A DNA stretch of 64,000 bases from UBA12191 sp009937185 (GCA_938075155.1 CALJGL010000009.1:62001-126000); one strand, 5' to 3'. Shown: positions 26,201-35,703, numbered from the stretch's first letter. Numbers and translations are program-made. Notes: generated by a model from the letters alone, not told the origin.

Positions 26201-26431
26201 CGGTTACTCCCTTTTATTTTCATAGGGGAGTATATCCGTGACAGAGGATTGAGATACCCCGTCGATAAGTTGGAAGATTCAAACATTGAGGGAAAATGAG
26301 ACGCCGAGAATCATGAGGACGGTAGGAAACTCAGCAGAACAAAGTATCCATGCCGAATTTGACCCTTGGTATTCCGGCTACCTCTGCGCCCGTCCCGTGG
26401 CTAACATGATCAGGAATGAAATGGAGAATTC

Positions 26432-28138
26432 ATGAAACTGCTCATCTTTTTGACAATGATCGTGTTGTTGAGTGCTCGGGTGAGTGGAGGAGACCGAGTT
26501 TCAGGGCTTTCACTCGCAACTCGATCTCCCGTTCTGTCTATGAATGGAATGGCAGCAACTAGCCAGCCTTTAGCAACGGAGGCGGCTCTTGAAATTCTCA
26601 AAAAGGGTGGAAATGCTATCGATGCGGCTATCGCGGCCAATGCATGCTTAGGACTGATGGAGCCCACAGGATGCGGAATCGGTGGAGATCTTTTCGCGAT
26701 TGTTTGGTCGGAGAAAGAGCAGAAGCTCCTGGGATACAATGGCTCAGGTCGATCACCGATGTCTCTGACGCTAGAAGTCTTAAAGTCGGAATTAAAGAGT
26801 CAGGATCTGAAAGAGATACCGGCTCATGGCACCTTACCCATATCAGTTCCTGGATGTGTCGACGGTTGGGTGAGTTTGCATGAACGACTGGGGAAATTGC
26901 CCTTTGATCAGGTGCTTGAGCCCGCGATTCGCCACGCTCGAAGTGGATTTCCTGTTTCACAGGTGATCGCATATTACTGGAAAATCAGTGCTCAGGTCTT
27001 GGCGGGTCAGCCGGGTTTCTTGGAGACCTTTACACGAGATGGCAAAGCACCTGCTGAAGGGGATGTTTGGAAAAATCCCGACCTTGCGCGTTGCTACGAG
27101 AAGATTGCAGAGTCAGGCAGGAGCGGATTTTATACCGGTGAAATCGCAGAGAAGATCGCATCTTTTGTTCAGGAAAACGGCGGTTATCTCACAGCCGAGG
27201 ACTTGAGTTCTCACCAAGGGGAGTGGGTCGAACCTGTCAGTACCCGATACAGGGATGTTGATGTTTGGCAGTTACCTCCCAACGGTCAGGGGCTCGCGGT
27301 TCTGCAACTTTTGAACATTATGGAGGGCTACCCTGTAAAAGACTGGGGCTTTGGCAGTGCAGATCTATTGCACCATTTTATCGAAGCCAAAAAATTGGTG
27401 TTCGAAGATCGAGCTAGAGATTACGTCGATCCAGATTTTCACAATGTCCCTGTCAGAGATTTAATTTCTAAGAAACGTAGCGAAATTCTGAGATCAAAAA
27501 TCTCGCCCGATAAAGCGGCGATGTCGATTGATACTGGAAGAGCTCAAACTCAAGATGGCGATACCGTCTATTTGTCGGTCTCCGATTCTGACGGCAACAT
27601 GGTGTCATTGATCCAAAGTAATTACAGAGGCATCGGAAGTGGCGTATGTCCACCTGGTTTAGGATTCGGTTTACAAGATAGAGGTGAGTTATTTTGCCTC
27701 GAAGAGAATCACGCTAATGTTTATGCCCCCGGTAAGAGACCCTTCCATACCATTATTCCTGGGTTTGCTTTTCGAGATGGAAAACCATGGTTGTCTTTTG
27801 GAGTCATGGGCGGTGCCACGCAACCTCAGGCACAAGCTTGGGTCCTGATGAACATGATCGATTTCGGGATGAATCTTCAAGAGGCAGGAGATGCTCCAAG
27901 AGTGGTTCACGTAGGATCATCTCAGCCCACTGGTTATTCGATGAAAGATGGGGGCGAAGTCGCACTCGAAACCGCTTTCACCTCAGCAGTTGTTAAGGAA
28001 CTTTCTGCTAAAGGGCACAAGATTTCCTCTCGGAAGGGATTGTTTGGTGGATATCAGGCGATCATGAGAGATTTGGAAAAAGGGATTTGGGTTGGGGCGA
28101 GTGAATCACGAAAGGATGGCAATGCAGCAGGTTATTAA
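26432..28138 (+). CDS. ggt: Gamma-glutamyltransferase family hydrolase (YwrD-like subgroup)
   Basis: 568 residues with a signal peptide (MKLLIFLTMIVLLSARVSGG), so probably periplasmic. It is an N-terminal nucleophile hydrolase that self-cleaves into two subunits. The cut would be before T378 in GDTVYLSVSDSDGN, the nucleophile position. Other family motifs: GGNAIDAAIAAN, EPTGCGIGGDLF, RPFHTIIPGF, GVMGGATQPQ. The form DTVYLSV and SNYRGIGSG fits the YwrD-like branch rather than classical TTHYS glutathione transferases, so it may act as an acylase or hydrolase on gamma-glutamyl compounds; the exact substrate is open. The next gene starts inside its last codons, suggesting one operon. Confidence 0.9.
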   Translation: MKLLIFLTMIVLLSARVSGGDRVSGLSLATRSPVLSMNGMAATSQPLATEAALEILKKGGNAIDAAIAANACLGLMEPTGCGIGGDLFAIVWSEKEQKLLGYNGSGRSPMSLTLEVLKSELKSQDLKEIPAHGTLPISVPGCVDGWVSLHERLGKLPFDQVLEPAIRHARSGFPVSQVIAYYWKISAQVLAGQPGFLETFTRDGKAPAEGDVWKNPDLARCYEKIAESGRSGFYTGEIAEKIASFVQENGGYLTAEDLSSHQGEWVEPVSTRYRDVDVWQLPPNGQGLAVLQLLNIMEGYPVKDWGFGSADLLHHFIEAKKLVFEDRARDYVDPDFHNVPVRDLISKKRSEILRSKISPDKAAMSIDTGRAQTQDGDTVYLSVSDSDGNMVSLIQSNYRGIGSGVCPPGLGFGLQDRGELFCLEENHANVYAPGKRPFHTIIPGFAFRDGKPWLSFGVMGGATQPQAQAWVLMNMIDFGMNLQEAGDAPRVVHVGSSQPTGYSMKDGGEVALETAFTSAVVKELSAKGHKISSRKGLFGGYQAIMRDLEKGIWVGASESRKDGNAAGY

Positions 28139-29396
28139 ACGTAAACTTTTACTGCTTATCTTCATCATATTTGTGGTTTGGTTAGGCTTGGGATTCCCAA
28201 CAAATAAACAGGGAGTTCAGAGCCCCGTGATCCCTGCTTCCCATTTAGCGGTGCCCTGTGAGCCAGGTTCTGCATTGCCGAATTTGACACTCAATGAAGA
28301 TGGGACTCAGGCCATCTTGTCTTGGGTTCAAAAAAATTCTGAGGGTGTCTCCTCTATCATGATTTCTGAGTTCGTGATGAAGTCGGGTTGGACACAACCT
28401 GAAGAAGTGGTCAGTGGAGATACATGGTTTGTGAACTGGGCTGATTTCCCATCGGTCGCGGTATTGGATGACGGAACTCGGGCGGTTCATTGGCTGGATA
28501 AAATTTCCGCGGACACCTATGCATATGGAATCAAGGTCAGCATCAAAAAGAGAGATGGGACCTGGAGCGATCCCGTCATTCCTCACTCAGATATTTCACC
28601 AGCAGAGCATGGGTTTTTGGCGATGCGTTCTCTCGGGGATAGATTTTACCTTACATGGTTAGATGGTAGAGAGACCCTATCAGGGAAACCGATGACGCTT
28701 CGTGCGACAACGATAGATGCAGACGGCACAGTTGCTGAGGACTATCTACTAGACGATTCAGTGTGTGATTGTTGTCCTGTAGATGCATTGGTCAGCGAAG
28801 ATGAAGCCGTTGTCTTTTACAGAGATAGGGATCATCTGGGTGTGAGGGATATTGCATGGCTCAAGGATCCTAGAATCTCCACCACATCTCATGATTCGGG
28901 TCTGATCCACGAGGACAATTGGATATTGCCCGGGTGTCCGGTGAATGGGCCTGCGGTTGCAGGAAATCCCGATCAGTGGGCGACGGCTTGGTATACAGAA
29001 GCAGATAGAGTTGATGATTCAGAAGGTGGTACCGGAGCCGTTCTGCTCAGGGAATCAGGAAAAGACGCTCGCGACGATCAGGTTTACAGATTGGATCGCG
29101 GAAATCCGCTCGGTCGTGTGGATATCATCCCACTCAGGGATGGATCGTATGTGGTGTCTTGGCTTGAGAAGTCGGGGGCCAGTGCGGAAATATTGTTACG
29201 TCACTGGGTACCCGGGAGTGAGCCGGGCGAGACGATCAGTATTGGAAACACAAAAGCCAGTCGTGAGAGTGGATTTCCCAAGTTGATTCTCGTCGAAAAC
29301 CTTCTCATGGTTGCATATACCGCTTTTGACGAGAAAGGTGCGTCGATGATCAAAATTTGGGCCGACAGCCTCCTGATTTTTTCAACAAGGAAGTGA
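28122..29396 (+). CDS. Exported beta-propeller-like protein with CDCCP motif
   Basis: About 424 residues, not assigned to a named family. ATG 28122 is chosen because AAGGA lies 5 bases upstream; the gene then overlaps the end of the gamma-glutamyltransferase gene by 17 bases. A membrane or signal segment (KLLLLIFIIFVVWLGLGF) is at the N-terminus. The body has repeated sialidase-like or BNR-like strand units (AILSWVQ, RAVHWLD, FYLTWLDGRE, VVSWLEKSG) expected of a six- or seven-bladed propeller. A cysteine cluster SVCDCCPVD lies near residue 218 and could bind a metal. I do not know the function; translational coupling suggests a role tied to the upstream hydrolase. Confidence 0.7.
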   Translation: MQQVIKRKLLLLIFIIFVVWLGLGFPTNKQGVQSPVIPASHLAVPCEPGSALPNLTLNEDGTQAILSWVQKNSEGVSSIMISEFVMKSGWTQPEEVVSGDTWFVNWADFPSVAVLDDGTRAVHWLDKISADTYAYGIKVSIKKRDGTWSDPVIPHSDISPAEHGFLAMRSLGDRFYLTWLDGRETLSGKPMTLRATTIDADGTVAEDYLLDDSVCDCCPVDALVSEDEAVVFYRDRDHLGVRDIAWLKDPRISTTSHDSGLIHEDNWILPGCPVNGPAVAGNPDQWATAWYTEADRVDDSEGGTGAVLLRESGKDARDDQVYRLDRGNPLGRVDIIPLRDGSYVVSWLEKSGASAEILLRHWVPGSEPGETISIGNTKASRESGFPKLILVENLLMVAYTAFDEKGASMIKIWADSLLIFSTRK

Positions 29397-29529
29397 ATCA
29401 GTCACCCGATTCCGGAGCTCTTCTTCTGAGGCTTGCGATTTTTGAATATCGAGATAGGTTAGATATTGAGGCCTCAATGGGCCGAGGAATTTCTTAAGTT
29501 TTTCCGAGCTCTTGCCAGAAGGCTGACTG

Positions 29530-30522
29530 ATGGATTCGTTCAATATTTCCGGAAATGAAATTTCAGAGTCGAATTACTTCAATAGAAGGCAAATCCTTAG
29601 ATCTCTCGGATATGGGGCAGCAGGATTATCAGCGCTTTCGGTTCCGGGATTCCTCCAAGGGATGAACGGCATGTTCCAACTTGATGATGACGAACTGAAA
29701 GAAGCGTTTAAGCCGGCTATCGGTGACTTTCAATCCGATCTTTTTCCCGCCAAGCGCTCAAGTGAATACTCGATTGCTCCGCGAACTTTGACCGAGGAAA
29801 AAGTAGCGTCTACATACAATAATTTTTATGAATTTACGACGGTTAAGAATCGTGTTTGGCAGATGGCTCGAAACTTTAAAGCGACGCCTTGGAAAATTGA
29901 GGTCGCAGGAGACGTCGAAAAGCCATTCACTCTCGATCTGGAAGACCTTCTTAAGCTCGCTCCTCTTGAAGAGCGAACTTATCGCTTCAGGTGCGTGGAA
30001 ACTTGGGCGATGCAAGTACCTTGGGTTGGATACCCACTCAAGAAACTCATCGAAAGGTGCAAGCCTCTGGGGAAGGCAAAGTACATCAAGTTTGTTTCTA
30101 TTCTCGATAAAGAGAGACTACCTGGGCAATCCGATCCTCAGTGGCCATGGCCCTACTTCGAAGCCCTCCGTCTCGATGAAGCTCGTCATGATCTGGCTAT
30201 GGTATGTGTAGGAATCTTCGGACATGCTTTGCCAATGCAGCATGGTGCTCCTTGGAGAGTCGTCGTTCCGTGGAAGTACGGTTACAAGTCTCCAAAGTCG
30301 ATCGTCAGGATTGAATTCACTGAGGAGAAACCCGCGACTTTTTGGAATCAGTCGATCCCCAAAGAATATGGGTTTTATTCGAACGTCGATCCTTCAAAGC
30401 CTCACCCGCGTTGGAGTCAGTCGATGGAGAGAGATATCGGTACCGGTAAGAGGCGACCCACGTTGCTTTACAATGGTTATGCCGAGCAGGTTGCAAGCCT
30501 CTACAAGGGCGACGAGCACTAA
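29530..30522 (+). CDS. msrP: Protein-methionine-sulfoxide reductase catalytic subunit MsrP
   Basis: 330 residues; molybdopterin-containing periplasmic enzyme that repairs oxidised methionine in envelope proteins. A twin-arginine signal (FNRRQILRSLGYG, R19/R20) fits export of the folded cofactor protein. The Mo ligand is C155 in YRFRCVETWAM. Other family segments: NNFYEFTT, WKIEVAGDVEKP, QHGAPWRVVVPWKYGYK and a C-terminal EYGFYSNV. In most bacteria the heme membrane protein MsrQ is encoded next door; no such gene is adjacent here. The stop lies 7 bases from the convergent HAD gene. Functionally it would complement KatG in oxidative defence. Confidence 0.93.
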   Translation: MDSFNISGNEISESNYFNRRQILRSLGYGAAGLSALSVPGFLQGMNGMFQLDDDELKEAFKPAIGDFQSDLFPAKRSSEYSIAPRTLTEEKVASTYNNFYEFTTVKNRVWQMARNFKATPWKIEVAGDVEKPFTLDLEDLLKLAPLEERTYRFRCVETWAMQVPWVGYPLKKLIERCKPLGKAKYIKFVSILDKERLPGQSDPQWPWPYFEALRLDEARHDLAMVCVGIFGHALPMQHGAPWRVVVPWKYGYKSPKSIVRIEFTEEKPATFWNQSIPKEYGFYSNVDPSKPHPRWSQSMERDIGTGKRRPTLLYNGYAEQVASLYKGDEH

Positions 30523-30529
30523 AGGGCCA

Positions 30530-31369
30530 TCAGTCTACCTCAGGCCATAATTCGTCGATCAGTTCTCCGATGGTTCCGGTGTCATTTGTACCAATGATCC
30601 TGTCGGCGACTCCTTTGAGTTCGCTCATAGCATTTCCCATTGCGATTCCTAGCCCGGCTTCGGTGACCATGGGAATATCATTAGGAGCGTCGCCTATTGC
30701 GACGACTTCTTCGGGAAGGATTTCTTCTTCTTGTTCTAGATAATTGAGAGCTTCCTTTTTGCCTTCACATGCCGGTTGAATGTCGACCACCTTGAGTGGG
30801 CTGTTCCGAAGTTCTGGTAACAGGTTGAGTGGGAACCATGTCATGTAGGAATCTGCATCGTGCAGTTTTTTGATCTCTTCGGCAAATTCAGCGGCGTTTT
30901 CATGGCGTTCAGAAAATACCGAAAGTCGAATCGGTCGGTCGAGCCTCAGATCTGATTCACTGACGACCTCAATGTTCTTCATATCGTGAAGAGGAAATTT
31001 CAATACCTGTGGCCTTGCTGTGAAAGCACGCTTTGTATCTGCGCACATCACAACGGGCATCAGATCTTCCTGATGAGCAAAGTCCAAGATCACATCCAGA
31101 TGCTCGGAGTCTATTAATCGCTCCCGAATGACGGTTCTATTTTTCGGGCACCATATCGCCGCGCCGTTATAGATCACTGCGGGTAACGGGATACCGAGAT
31201 CGTCAACAGCAGGTGCGGCGGATTGTTCGGATCGTCCTGTGGCGACCATTACACGGACTCCACTCTTTGAAATCCGGTGCAACGATTTGCGGGTGTGGGG
31301 GTGGATTTCCCCCACATCGGAGAGAAGAGTTCCATCGAGGTCCAAAATTAAAGCTCGAGGTTTCGCCAT
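30530..31369 (-). CDS. Cof-type HAD-family phosphatase
   Basis: About 279 residues. HAD superfamily hydrolase of the Cof/IIB type acting on a small phosphorylated metabolite in the cytoplasm. Motif I is ALILDLDGTLL at the N-terminus, motif II MVATGRS, a C2 cap in the middle, and motif IV AIGDAPNDIPMVTEAGLGIAMGNA near the C-terminus. The frame runs on upstream to 31711, but that part lacks family features and overlaps a better plus-strand gene, so I start at the ATG ending at 31369, with GGAG upstream. The substrate cannot be named. Confidence 0.88.
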   Translation of the reverse strand: MAKPRALILDLDGTLLSDVGEIHPHTRKSLHRISKSGVRVMVATGRSEQSAAPAVDDLGIPLPAVIYNGAAIWCPKNRTVIRERLIDSEHLDVILDFAHQEDLMPVVMCADTKRAFTARPQVLKFPLHDMKNIEVVSESDLRLDRPIRLSVFSERHENAAEFAEEIKKLHDADSYMTWFPLNLLPELRNSPLKVVDIQPACEGKKEALNYLEQEEEILPEEVVAIGDAPNDIPMVTEAGLGIAMGNAMSELKGVADRIIGTNDTGTIGELIDELWPEVD

Positions 31370-31591
31370 GAAAAGACTCCAATAGTCAGCAGAAATCCCG
31401 AATTTGGCAGTCTTGCTGCTGCTCTTGATCGAGAAGCGGGATGTTGAGGTCTCGAGATCCTTGTGGCAAGGGCACGGAATGACTTCAAGGCTCAAGATTT
31501 GACGCTTAAAATGCTGAAAGGCAATGAGAGTTTCAGAAACGTGAAACTCTGTAGCCCTGCGATCTGTAAATAAAACATGGAGGATACCAAG

Positions 31592-31831
31592 ATGACCAGT
31601 CATGCAGAAAATGGGCTGAAGATCCAATCTGTCTCCCTTGGGAAGGGAAAGGTGGCCTGGAAGGTCGATTTCCCCCCTGTGGGCCCCAAGAACTCCAAAT
31701 TGACAGGCCATTGGGAGAGTCTCGAAGAGGCTCTTGTGGCCTTGAAAAGTTCCGCTAGCAAGGCTCAGGTGGACCCTAATACGGTCGCTCTGGCGGATGA
31801 GAAGTGCCCAGATACACCTTGGGGAAGCTGA
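31592..31831 (+). CDS. Small hypothetical protein, 79 residues
   Basis: Not recognised. The ATG at 31592 has an excellent GGAGG at 31579-31583 with 8-base spacing, which is the main support that the frame is real. The protein is soluble and lysine-rich, with GKGKVAWKVDFPP and WESLEEALVALKSSASKAQ (a likely helix), and ends CPDTPWGS. No signal peptide or membrane segment. It lies alone between the divergent HAD gene and pckA. Confidence 0.55.
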   Translation: MTSHAENGLKIQSVSLGKGKVAWKVDFPPVGPKNSKLTGHWESLEEALVALKSSASKAQVDPNTVALADEKCPDTPWGS

Positions 31832-32007
31832 TCAGAAACTGATCGGATTCACTCGCAAGAGGCCACATCGTTGGGGAAAATAGAGGCAGGCTCAATGTGA
31901 GTCGCTGAGAGTTGAGTCGAAGACTCCGCAGTTGATCCATTGTGTCTTTGGCTCAAGGATCCTACGAACGCGGTTGATCCGAATATTGGATGAAGAAAAG
32001 GAGAGGT

Positions 32008-33567
32008 ATGGCCACCTTGAACGATTTTAGTATCGAACCCAGGGTTACCATTTTTAGGCCCACAGCAGAAGAACTCTGCGCGATGACGGCCGAAATGCCA
32101 AATGCAACCAAGACCAGTTTTGACAACTTCAATGTCCAGACCAAGGTTGATTCCCGCTCAAAAAAATCTACCTATGTGATCGATGACGATCCGTCTCTTC
32201 ACAGTGACCAGTGTATCGGTCGTCAAGAAGCTGAGCGTCTCGCAAACATGCAAGATGAATTCATTCGTGGATCAGAGATGATCTGTGTGGATGGTTATAT
32301 CGGAAACCATCCCCAGTACAGAACATCAGCAAGACTATGGATTGAAAAAGCTCACGCTAACATCGCCGGGATGCAAAACCTTCTTTACTATCCTCTCGAT
32401 GGAAATGAAGGCGAAGACTGGAAGCCAACCCTTACGGTTGTCTACACACCAAGTGTGAAGGCCGAAGGGTACCCGGACGACAGAGTCATCACCGTTGATC
32501 TCGACGCTGGTGTGACACGAGTCATGAACTCCGATTACTTTGGTGAGTCCAAAAAGGGTGGCCTGAGAATGTGGAATGCCATGGTTTATAACCAGGGTGG
32601 TATACCACTTCATGCAGGCTGCAAAGTGATTCCCGTCGGCGACGAATCAAAGTGTGCTTTGATCGTAGGACTGAGCGGAACCGGAAAGACAACCACTACA
32701 TTTACCCGCCAAAATGGGTCAGGCCCTGTGCAGGACGATTTTGTCGCTTGGATGCCGGATGGAGTTATCCAGTCCACGGAGAATGGTTGTTTCGCAAAAA
32801 CTTTTGCCCTCTCTGCGGAGGACGAGCCGACGATTCATGCGGCAGTATGCCGTCAAGAGTCATACCTTGAAAATGTGGCTCAGCGAGATGAAGGGAACGT
32901 CGATTTCTTCGATGAGTCCTACACTCAAAATGGAAGAGCCGTCATTCGTATGCAGGATGTCGACGGAGCGATCGATGCACGAGAAGTTCCGAAAGCAGAC
33001 TTCCTCCTGATTTTGAACTGTAACGAAAACATCATCCCAGGCGTGTGTAAGTTAGACGAGAATCAAGCCGCGGCTTATTTCATGTTGGGCGAAACACAAG
33101 GAACTAGTGCGGGTGGTAAAGATGAAGCCGGGAAATTCCTTAGAGTTCCTGGTACGAATCCGTTCTTCCCACTTCTTCATTCACAACAGGGGAATCGCTT
33201 CTTGGAGTTGCTGAAAAAGCAGCCTCTTGAAGTGTATCTAATGAACACTGGTCGTGTGGGTGGACCTGTTAGCGATGATCGTTCAATGAAAGTCCGGATT
33301 CCGCATTCAAGTGCCATCGTTAAAGGAATCGCAGAAAATACGATCACTTGGGAAGTCGATCCTGATTTCGGTTATCAGGTAGCCACCGCTGTTCCGGGAA
33401 TCGATTCAAAAGACCTCGGGGTTCTTCAGCCCAGAGTTCTTTACCATGATCAGGATCGTGCCGAGGAGTACGCTTCTCATGTCAGCAGAATTCAGGAGGA
33501 GCGAGATGCGTACATGAACTCGTTCCCTGGCCTTGATCAGGAGATCATTTCCGTACTCTCTGGATAA
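32008..33567 (+). CDS. pckA: Phosphoenolpyruvate carboxykinase (ATP), divergent
   Basis: About 519 residues. Converts oxaloacetate and ATP to phosphoenolpyruvate, the entry step of gluconeogenesis. Evidence: Walker A GLSGTGKTTTT at residues ~221-231, an upstream ESKKGGLRMWN...LHAGCKV segment equivalent to the PEPCK-specific lysine/histidine site, QDDFVAWM as the metal-binding kinase-2 motif, GVCKLDENQAAAYFMLGETQGTSAGG and VYLMNTGRVGG. Several canonical positions differ from the E. coli enzyme, so activity should not be taken for granted. ATG 32008 follows AAGGAGAGG; ATG 31990 in the same frame is an alternative. It precedes the heme genes by only 25 bases and may be cotranscribed with them. 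Confidence 0.85.
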   Translation: MATLNDFSIEPRVTIFRPTAEELCAMTAEMPNATKTSFDNFNVQTKVDSRSKKSTYVIDDDPSLHSDQCIGRQEAERLANMQDEFIRGSEMICVDGYIGNHPQYRTSARLWIEKAHANIAGMQNLLYYPLDGNEGEDWKPTLTVVYTPSVKAEGYPDDRVITVDLDAGVTRVMNSDYFGESKKGGLRMWNAMVYNQGGIPLHAGCKVIPVGDESKCALIVGLSGTGKTTTTFTRQNGSGPVQDDFVAWMPDGVIQSTENGCFAKTFALSAEDEPTIHAAVCRQESYLENVAQRDEGNVDFFDESYTQNGRAVIRMQDVDGAIDAREVPKADFLLILNCNENIIPGVCKLDENQAAAYFMLGETQGTSAGGKDEAGKFLRVPGTNPFFPLLHSQQGNRFLELLKKQPLEVYLMNTGRVGGPVSDDRSMKVRIPHSSAIVKGIAENTITWEVDPDFGYQVATAVPGIDSKDLGVLQPRVLYHDQDRAEEYASHVSRIQEERDAYMNSFPGLDQEIISVLSG

Positions 33568-33592
33568 GTTTTAACTCTGAGAGGGATGTCGG

Positions 33593-34426
33593 TTGGATTT
33601 AGAATCTTACGGTGTTGCGACGAATATCGTCGTGATCCTTCTTACCGTTTTCTACGGCTCGCTGATCACTAGCGAGTTTAGAGCTTTGCGATCTGGAAAT
33701 CTAAATCCGGAGGCTTCAAGAGATTCGCTCAGTTGGCTGCAATTAGCCCTTGTTGTTCACCTCGTCGTCATCGTCATTCGGGGATTCGAGGTGGGGTCCT
33801 GCCCTGTCGCTTCTCGTTGGGAAGCCTTTTCCCTGTTGGCATTTCTCATTGCTTCGCTGCAATGGGTATTAGTGGTGCTCAGCAAGGATAGATCAACATT
33901 GATCTTCGGCCTCGGCTTTGCGTTTCTTCTCCAGTTGGGCTCGGCTTCATTCAGCCTGACTTTGGAGAGCGGCGACGTTTCAAAACTCGATGCCATACGT
34001 TCGCTCCATGCATTTTCCGCTCTCTTAGGTGTCGCTGGAGTCGCGGTCGCAGGGATTCACGGAATACTTTGGATGCTATTGAGAAGTTCCATCAAGCGAG
34101 GGAATTTTGGTCTCTTGTTTAATAATCTGTCGAGCTTGGAATCGTTGTCCAAGTTATTGCGAACAGCAACCAGTATCTCTGCCATAACTTTGACCATTTC
34201 GTTAGCCAGTGCATTTTTACTAGTAGATGAGCAGAATATTAATCGATCACTTGGGTACGAAAGTTATGTCACCGTATTCGTTTGGTTGGTCTTCACCGTT
34301 TTGGCACTGGTCCCTAGATCAAATCATAGCGTCACCGTCTGGAGAACTTTGTTCTCTATCGGTGGGTTCGTCTTGGTACTGTTTGTTCTTTTGTGGATTT
34401 CAGTATTCGGATTTCACTCGGTATGA
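33593..34426 (+). CDS. CcsA/HemX-like cytochrome c assembly membrane protein
   Basis: 277 residues with about eight predicted membrane helices. The layout matches the CcsA/HemX family: an early membrane histidine (VVHLVVIVIRGFEVG), the segment SRWEAFSLLAFL resembling the family's WEA motif, then SLHAFSALLGVAGVAVAGIHG with two more histidines that may hold heme. CcsA exports or attaches heme to apocytochrome c, while HemX-type homologues next to hemA can influence glutamyl-tRNA reductase levels. The apparent start is TTG at 33593, in frame and about 7 bases after GAGGGA. Its stop overlaps the hemA ATG (ATGA), so it is translationally coupled to the heme operon. Confidence 0.78.
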   Translation: MDLESYGVATNIVVILLTVFYGSLITSEFRALRSGNLNPEASRDSLSWLQLALVVHLVVIVIRGFEVGSCPVASRWEAFSLLAFLIASLQWVLVVLSKDRSTLIFGLGFAFLLQLGSASFSLTLESGDVSKLDAIRSLHAFSALLGVAGVAVAGIHGILWMLLRSSIKRGNFGLLFNNLSSLESLSKLLRTATSISAITLTISLASAFLLVDEQNINRSLGYESYVTVFVWLVFTVLALVPRSNHSVTVWRTLFSIGGFVLVLFVLLWISVFGFHSV

Positions 34427-35703
34427 AGATTTTTAGCCTCACTCTCTGCCATAAAGTTTTTCCCATAGAACTAAGGGAGAAGATTGCGTTCAAAGATGCA
34501 GACGCGATTTCTTTTTTATCGGGATTAAAAGAAGAGCATGAAATCAAAAACGCTCTATTGGTCTCTACTTGTAATAGAACAGAGCTGTTCATCGCTGCTG
34601 AAAATGTTCATCAGGGACTGAAAACTCTGGAGCAAGTTCTTGATGTATGGGAGCGAGAGAGAAATTTCAAGTTACCGATTTGTCCGCCGCCAAACATTAT
34701 TGACCACTACTCTTCAGTAGAACGATTACTGCGAGTCACGTCAGGGCTTGAAAGTCAGATAGTTGGAGAATCGGAAATCCAAGGGCAAGTGAGAACTGCC
34801 ATGGATTTGTCGGCAGAGGCTGGCGTCAATGGGCAGATCATACTGAAGCTTTGGGAGAAAGCTCTTCGTTGCGGAAAGCGAGTACGGTCGGAAACCCCAT
34901 TGGGTGATGGTGCTTTATCCGTGGCGTATGGAGCTCTTGAAGTCGCGCGGAAAATCTTTGGTGGTATTTCAAATTTGGATATCACTATTGTGGGCGCTGG
35001 AGAAGTCTCTGAATTGGTTCTTCAAAACCTTCAGGGGCAGGATCGAAAAAGCCTCAAGATTTTAAATCGAAGCAAAGAGCGCGCAGAACATCTGGCACGT
35101 TCATACTCCGCCGATTTGGGTGGGCTTGAAGATTTGCCTTCCGCTCTGATAAATTCTGACCTTGTGATCGCTTCAACAGGTGCCTCCGATCCGGTGATCA
35201 CTCGTCAAATGATCAAAGACATCAGCTCAAAGAGAAAAAAGGGCGCATTACTGTTAGTCGACCTGGGCTTGCCTAGGGATATCGAACCTACTATTGGAAA
35301 CCTAGCAGATATCTTTTTGTTCAACCTCGATGACTTGGCACGATTAGTCGAAGGAAATTTGACTGCAAGAAGACAGGCGATTCCTGAAGCAGAAGAGATT
35401 GTGAAACATGAGCTGACGCAGTTTGAGTCTTGGCTTGAATCCAGAAGGCTTGAACCTGCTATTAGATCTCTTAGATCTGCACTCGATAATGCATGTCAGA
35501 GAGAGTTAAGTCATCTGCGAGAAGAGTTGAGCGATGAGGATTTCAATCGAATGGAATCACTCTTGAGAAAAGTCGTTAACCGGATGCTGCATAAGTCCAC
35601 TAACGAAATCCGTCAGTCTTCAACTGAGCTAGAGCGAAACTTTCTTTCGCGTCTTGAAAGTTTTTTCCAACTTGATGCATCGGAACTGGAAGATCAACAA
35701 TGA
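34423..35703 (+). CDS. hemA: Glutamyl-tRNA reductase
   Basis: 426 residues. Reduces glutamyl-tRNA to glutamate-1-semialdehyde with NADPH, the first committed step of C5 heme synthesis. The catalytic cysteine is C50 in LLVSTCNRTELF, exactly the classical position when the ATG at 34423 is used; the longer frame from 34393 lies inside the previous gene. Further motifs: GLESQIVGESEIQGQVR, ALRCGKRVRSET and the NADPH fold IVGAGEVSELV. The C-terminal dimerisation helices are present. Start overlaps the upstream stop (ATGA) and the end overlaps the hemC start, so the run is tightly coupled. Confidence 0.96.
   Translation: MKIFSLTLCHKVFPIELREKIAFKDADAISFLSGLKEEHEIKNALLVSTCNRTELFIAAENVHQGLKTLEQVLDVWERERNFKLPICPPPNIIDHYSSVERLLRVTSGLESQIVGESEIQGQVRTAMDLSAEAGVNGQIILKLWEKALRCGKRVRSETPLGDGALSVAYGALEVARKIFGGISNLDITIVGAGEVSELVLQNLQGQDRKSLKILNRSKERAEHLARSYSADLGGLEDLPSALINSDLVIASTGASDPVITRQMIKDISSKRKKGALLLVDLGLPRDIEPTIGNLADIFLFNLDDLARLVEGNLTARRQAIPEAEEIVKHELTQFESWLESRRLEPAIRSLRSALDNACQRELSHLREELSDEDFNRMESLLRKVVNRMLHKSTNEIRQSSTELERNFLSRLESFFQLDASELEDQQ

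Noticed and set aside
31370..31711. N-terminal extension of the HAD phosphatase frame
   Set aside because: The extra 114 residues lack any HAD feature and overlap the 79-residue gene on the other strand; the ATG at 31369 has a ribosome site and starts right at motif I.
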